Shown here in pieces: positions 62,040-64,000 of a stretch of 64,000 bases of DNA. The position numbers and the translations under genes were made by a program. Position 1 is the first letter of the stretch; each line of letters begins with the position of its first letter. The stretch is from Lepturacanthus savala (lineage: Eukaryota; Chordata; Actinopteri; Scombriformes; Trichiuridae), in NCBI GenBank assembly GCA_030544235.1, contig CM060463.1, positions 19,985,690-20,049,689 of the forward strand. The letters run 5' to 3'. The notes beneath the pieces were generated by a model, which had not been told where the DNA came from, did no database searches, and saw only the letters and a program-made list of their open reading frames with translations.

Positions 62040-62460
62040 GTGTTTGAGAGTGGTCAGTCTTGTCATTAAGTTAATTCTCGTCCAACAGTTTGGTCTAAAC
62101 ACAGAGCCTTTTATGGAATTATCCTAATTAGTGTGACCATTAGCCTTAATGGGGAGTAATGGCCAGTTAGATGTTATTTGGTAAAACAACACACCAGAGG
62201 CTGGAGGTGTTTTATTACAGCTCTATATTAAGCCCATTTCTGGAAGGTAAAGAATGTTTCCAGATCGTAGGCAAAATTGGCCGGGCACTAATTCAGTTTC
62301 CACATCGAGCAGAGTGGGGGGGGGGACCACCCACCAGGAAAATAACATACAGCAAGATGTTCGCTGTATGCTAATAACTGGCCTGCAATGACAGCTTCAC
62401 TCAGCTTGATTTGATTCATATGCTAGACTGTAACCTGGTAAGCTCTTTTTGAGAAATACT
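62040..62460. promoter_or_regulatory. candidate homeodomain-site-rich non-coding element
   Basis: Dense TAAT/ATTA cores in high-complexity sequence: GGAATTATCCTAATTAGTG, CCATTAGCCTTAATGGGGAG, then TAATAACTGGCCTGCAATGA and TTGATTTGATTCATATGC. Conservation untested. Confidence 0.35.
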
Positions 62461-63040
62461 GTCCTCTTACACACTAAAAATCATAAATCTGTATTTTTTG
62501 GAAAAGTTTTTGCAAAAAAAAAAAAACATTGCAGGTAGAGTAATTCTGCAGTTATTCACAGCTATGCTTTATTAGATTTTTCAAAAACAACACCAAGCTT
62601 ACATTTCCATGTGTGGTTTTATTATTTGATGATTTAAGAACATTAGAAAAGACGTTCTGTTTGTAACCATGGAGCACCTTCAGGGGAAGAGCCGGACCTC
62701 ATTTCATTCCATCAGGTTTTTTTTTTTTTTTTTTTTTTTACCACGACCCGGTAAGTTCTTTTTTGTTTGAATCCAAGTGACAAAACATTCACAGCTTAGT
62801 TTAGCAGCGGTTTGGATAATTAAGCCTGGGAACGCAATAACCTCTGGCACTGCTCACATGGTGGGGACTACGATCTTGGTATTTTTTTTATGCAATGTTG
62901 GTCCTCTGAAGCACTTCTAATTGCTGTGTTTGTACTGCTCTCCCTGCGGGATGCTATACAGTCTAAAGCCACACATGAGATGTTTTGTGCACTCGCGGGA
63001 CTCCTAAACTCACAAATAGGCGACCGAAGGCAAGAAAAAA
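62461..63040. other. intergenic, no gene; long T homopolymer
   Basis: Poly(T) of about 23 at 62717-62739. Nothing else recognised. Confidence 0.6.
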
Positions 63041-63049
63041 AAAAGAAAT

Positions 63050-64000
63050 TACATTATAAGGCAAGTTAACCCTGGTGGATGAAGTGTTGGTTCCTCTTCA
63101 AATGATTTCCAGATCACACAGTAATCACCATTTCCAGGGGAATTCCTTCACACCAGAGCTTCTGTAAACACAGCCAATAACGAGTTAATTGCTTTACAGG
63201 GTGAATGATAACCAGCTATTTAGCAGCGGTGAACTCCCGAGTGTGAAATGTGGATAGAGTGTCACCACATACGGTGTCTCCGAGATTTATGACACATTTA
63301 CAAACTGGTTTAATTCCAGTGTCGGTGTTTGAACTTCACCACGGGCCATTTACTTCACACAAGCACCATCATTCTTGAGCTGACTGCGTATTGTCTGTCT
63401 TTATGAATCATGTCCAGCGAATAGGACGTTTTTCAAAAGGCCAATCCTCCCCTTAGATAAACCTGTCACCTCCGTGATGAATGGGGTTATAATCACATTT
63501 CAATCACAAATCGGTTAATAAAGTGCTTTATTGTGTTTGTCATTATGGTCAGTAGGTGATAAATGTCTTCACTGAACTGCCGTGGATTTAACACGTAAAG
63601 TAATAAAACATGCAGAAAACAGCATCTGATATTCTACTATTAAGGCCTCAGAGGAGTGTTTAAACTTATCCTGCCAACAATTACTATTCAGACAAAAACG
63701 CATGTGTGTGTGTGTTGTCTCGTCTTGTTTCTGAACATAGAAACTCAGGAATCTCCTATAATGTAACATTCCTACAGGTTTATTTATTTCAACTTCTTGT
63801 CTGAGAAATCGCCTTTCATCGAATAGTTTAGGACACTACAATACCCATGAGCCTTAGCTCTGGTGCTGTGGAGAAAAATCCATGGGTGTGAATCGGGGCC
63901 ATAATTAATTCAAAACACTTGTAAACAAGACTAAGCCCGAACCACAGATGGTGTAAATAATGGACACAACCACCATGACGTCACTGCTGGTTTGTGGACT
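63050..64000. promoter_or_regulatory. candidate conserved non-coding element and window end
   Basis: About 63060-63560 is complex, repeat-poor sequence (GGTGAATGATAACCAGCTAT, GTGATGAATGGGGTTATAAT, CAAATCGGTTAATAAAGTGC). The last 400 bases are plain flank with a short GT run at about 63702. No exon seen. Confidence 0.3.

Overview
The window is vertebrate nuclear DNA, most likely from a ray-finned (teleost) fish. Small exons sit in long AT-rich introns with consensus GT/AG splice sites. Microsatellites are abundant, and there are many short non-autonomous DNA-transposon families of the kind typical of teleosts. No prokaryotic or viral genes are seen.

There is one recognisable protein-coding gene. 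Nineteen plus-strand exons between 294 and 25038 join into one uninterrupted frame of 994 codons plus a stop. The product is PHF2 (KDM7C), a JmjC-domain chromatin protein. The gene enters the window already open: the 5' exons encoding the N-terminal PHD finger (about 100 residues, judged against human PHF2) lie upstream. The first six exons encode the linker and JmjC core. The rest encode the helical region after JmjC, a Lys/Pro-rich tract, conserved acidic and basic blocks, and a conserved C-terminus containing a PKA-type RRPS site. The 3' UTR probably runs to about 27.69 kb. The main oddity is the JmjC metal site. It reads His-x-Glu ... Asn, where (from memory of the family) human PHF2 has His-x-Asp ... 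Tyr and KDM7A/PHF8 have His-x-Asp ... His. The 2-oxoglutarate-contacting Thr and Lys are kept.

From about 27.7 kb to the end I recognise no gene. About 28-51 kb is rich in repeats: a clustered family with CAGAGGTGTC-like ends, a foldback element, TIR elements with visible target-site duplications, and a GGAT minisatellite with a 228-bp higher-order period. About 51.8-59.3 kb and 62-63.7 kb are poorer in repeats, with GC-richer or homeodomain-site-rich segments resembling conserved non-coding elements. In vertebrates the gene next to PHF2 is the homeobox gene BARX1, so a reasonable but untested inference is that this flank holds barx1-type regulatory DNA. No barx1 exon was recognised.

The strongest candidates for something new are the altered metal-ligand set in PHF2, a perfect 16-bp hairpin at 57348-57391, the candidate regulatory blocks (one with a PBX/HOX-MEIS-like composite site at 55645), and several nested TIR elements whose insertion order can be read from TSDs.
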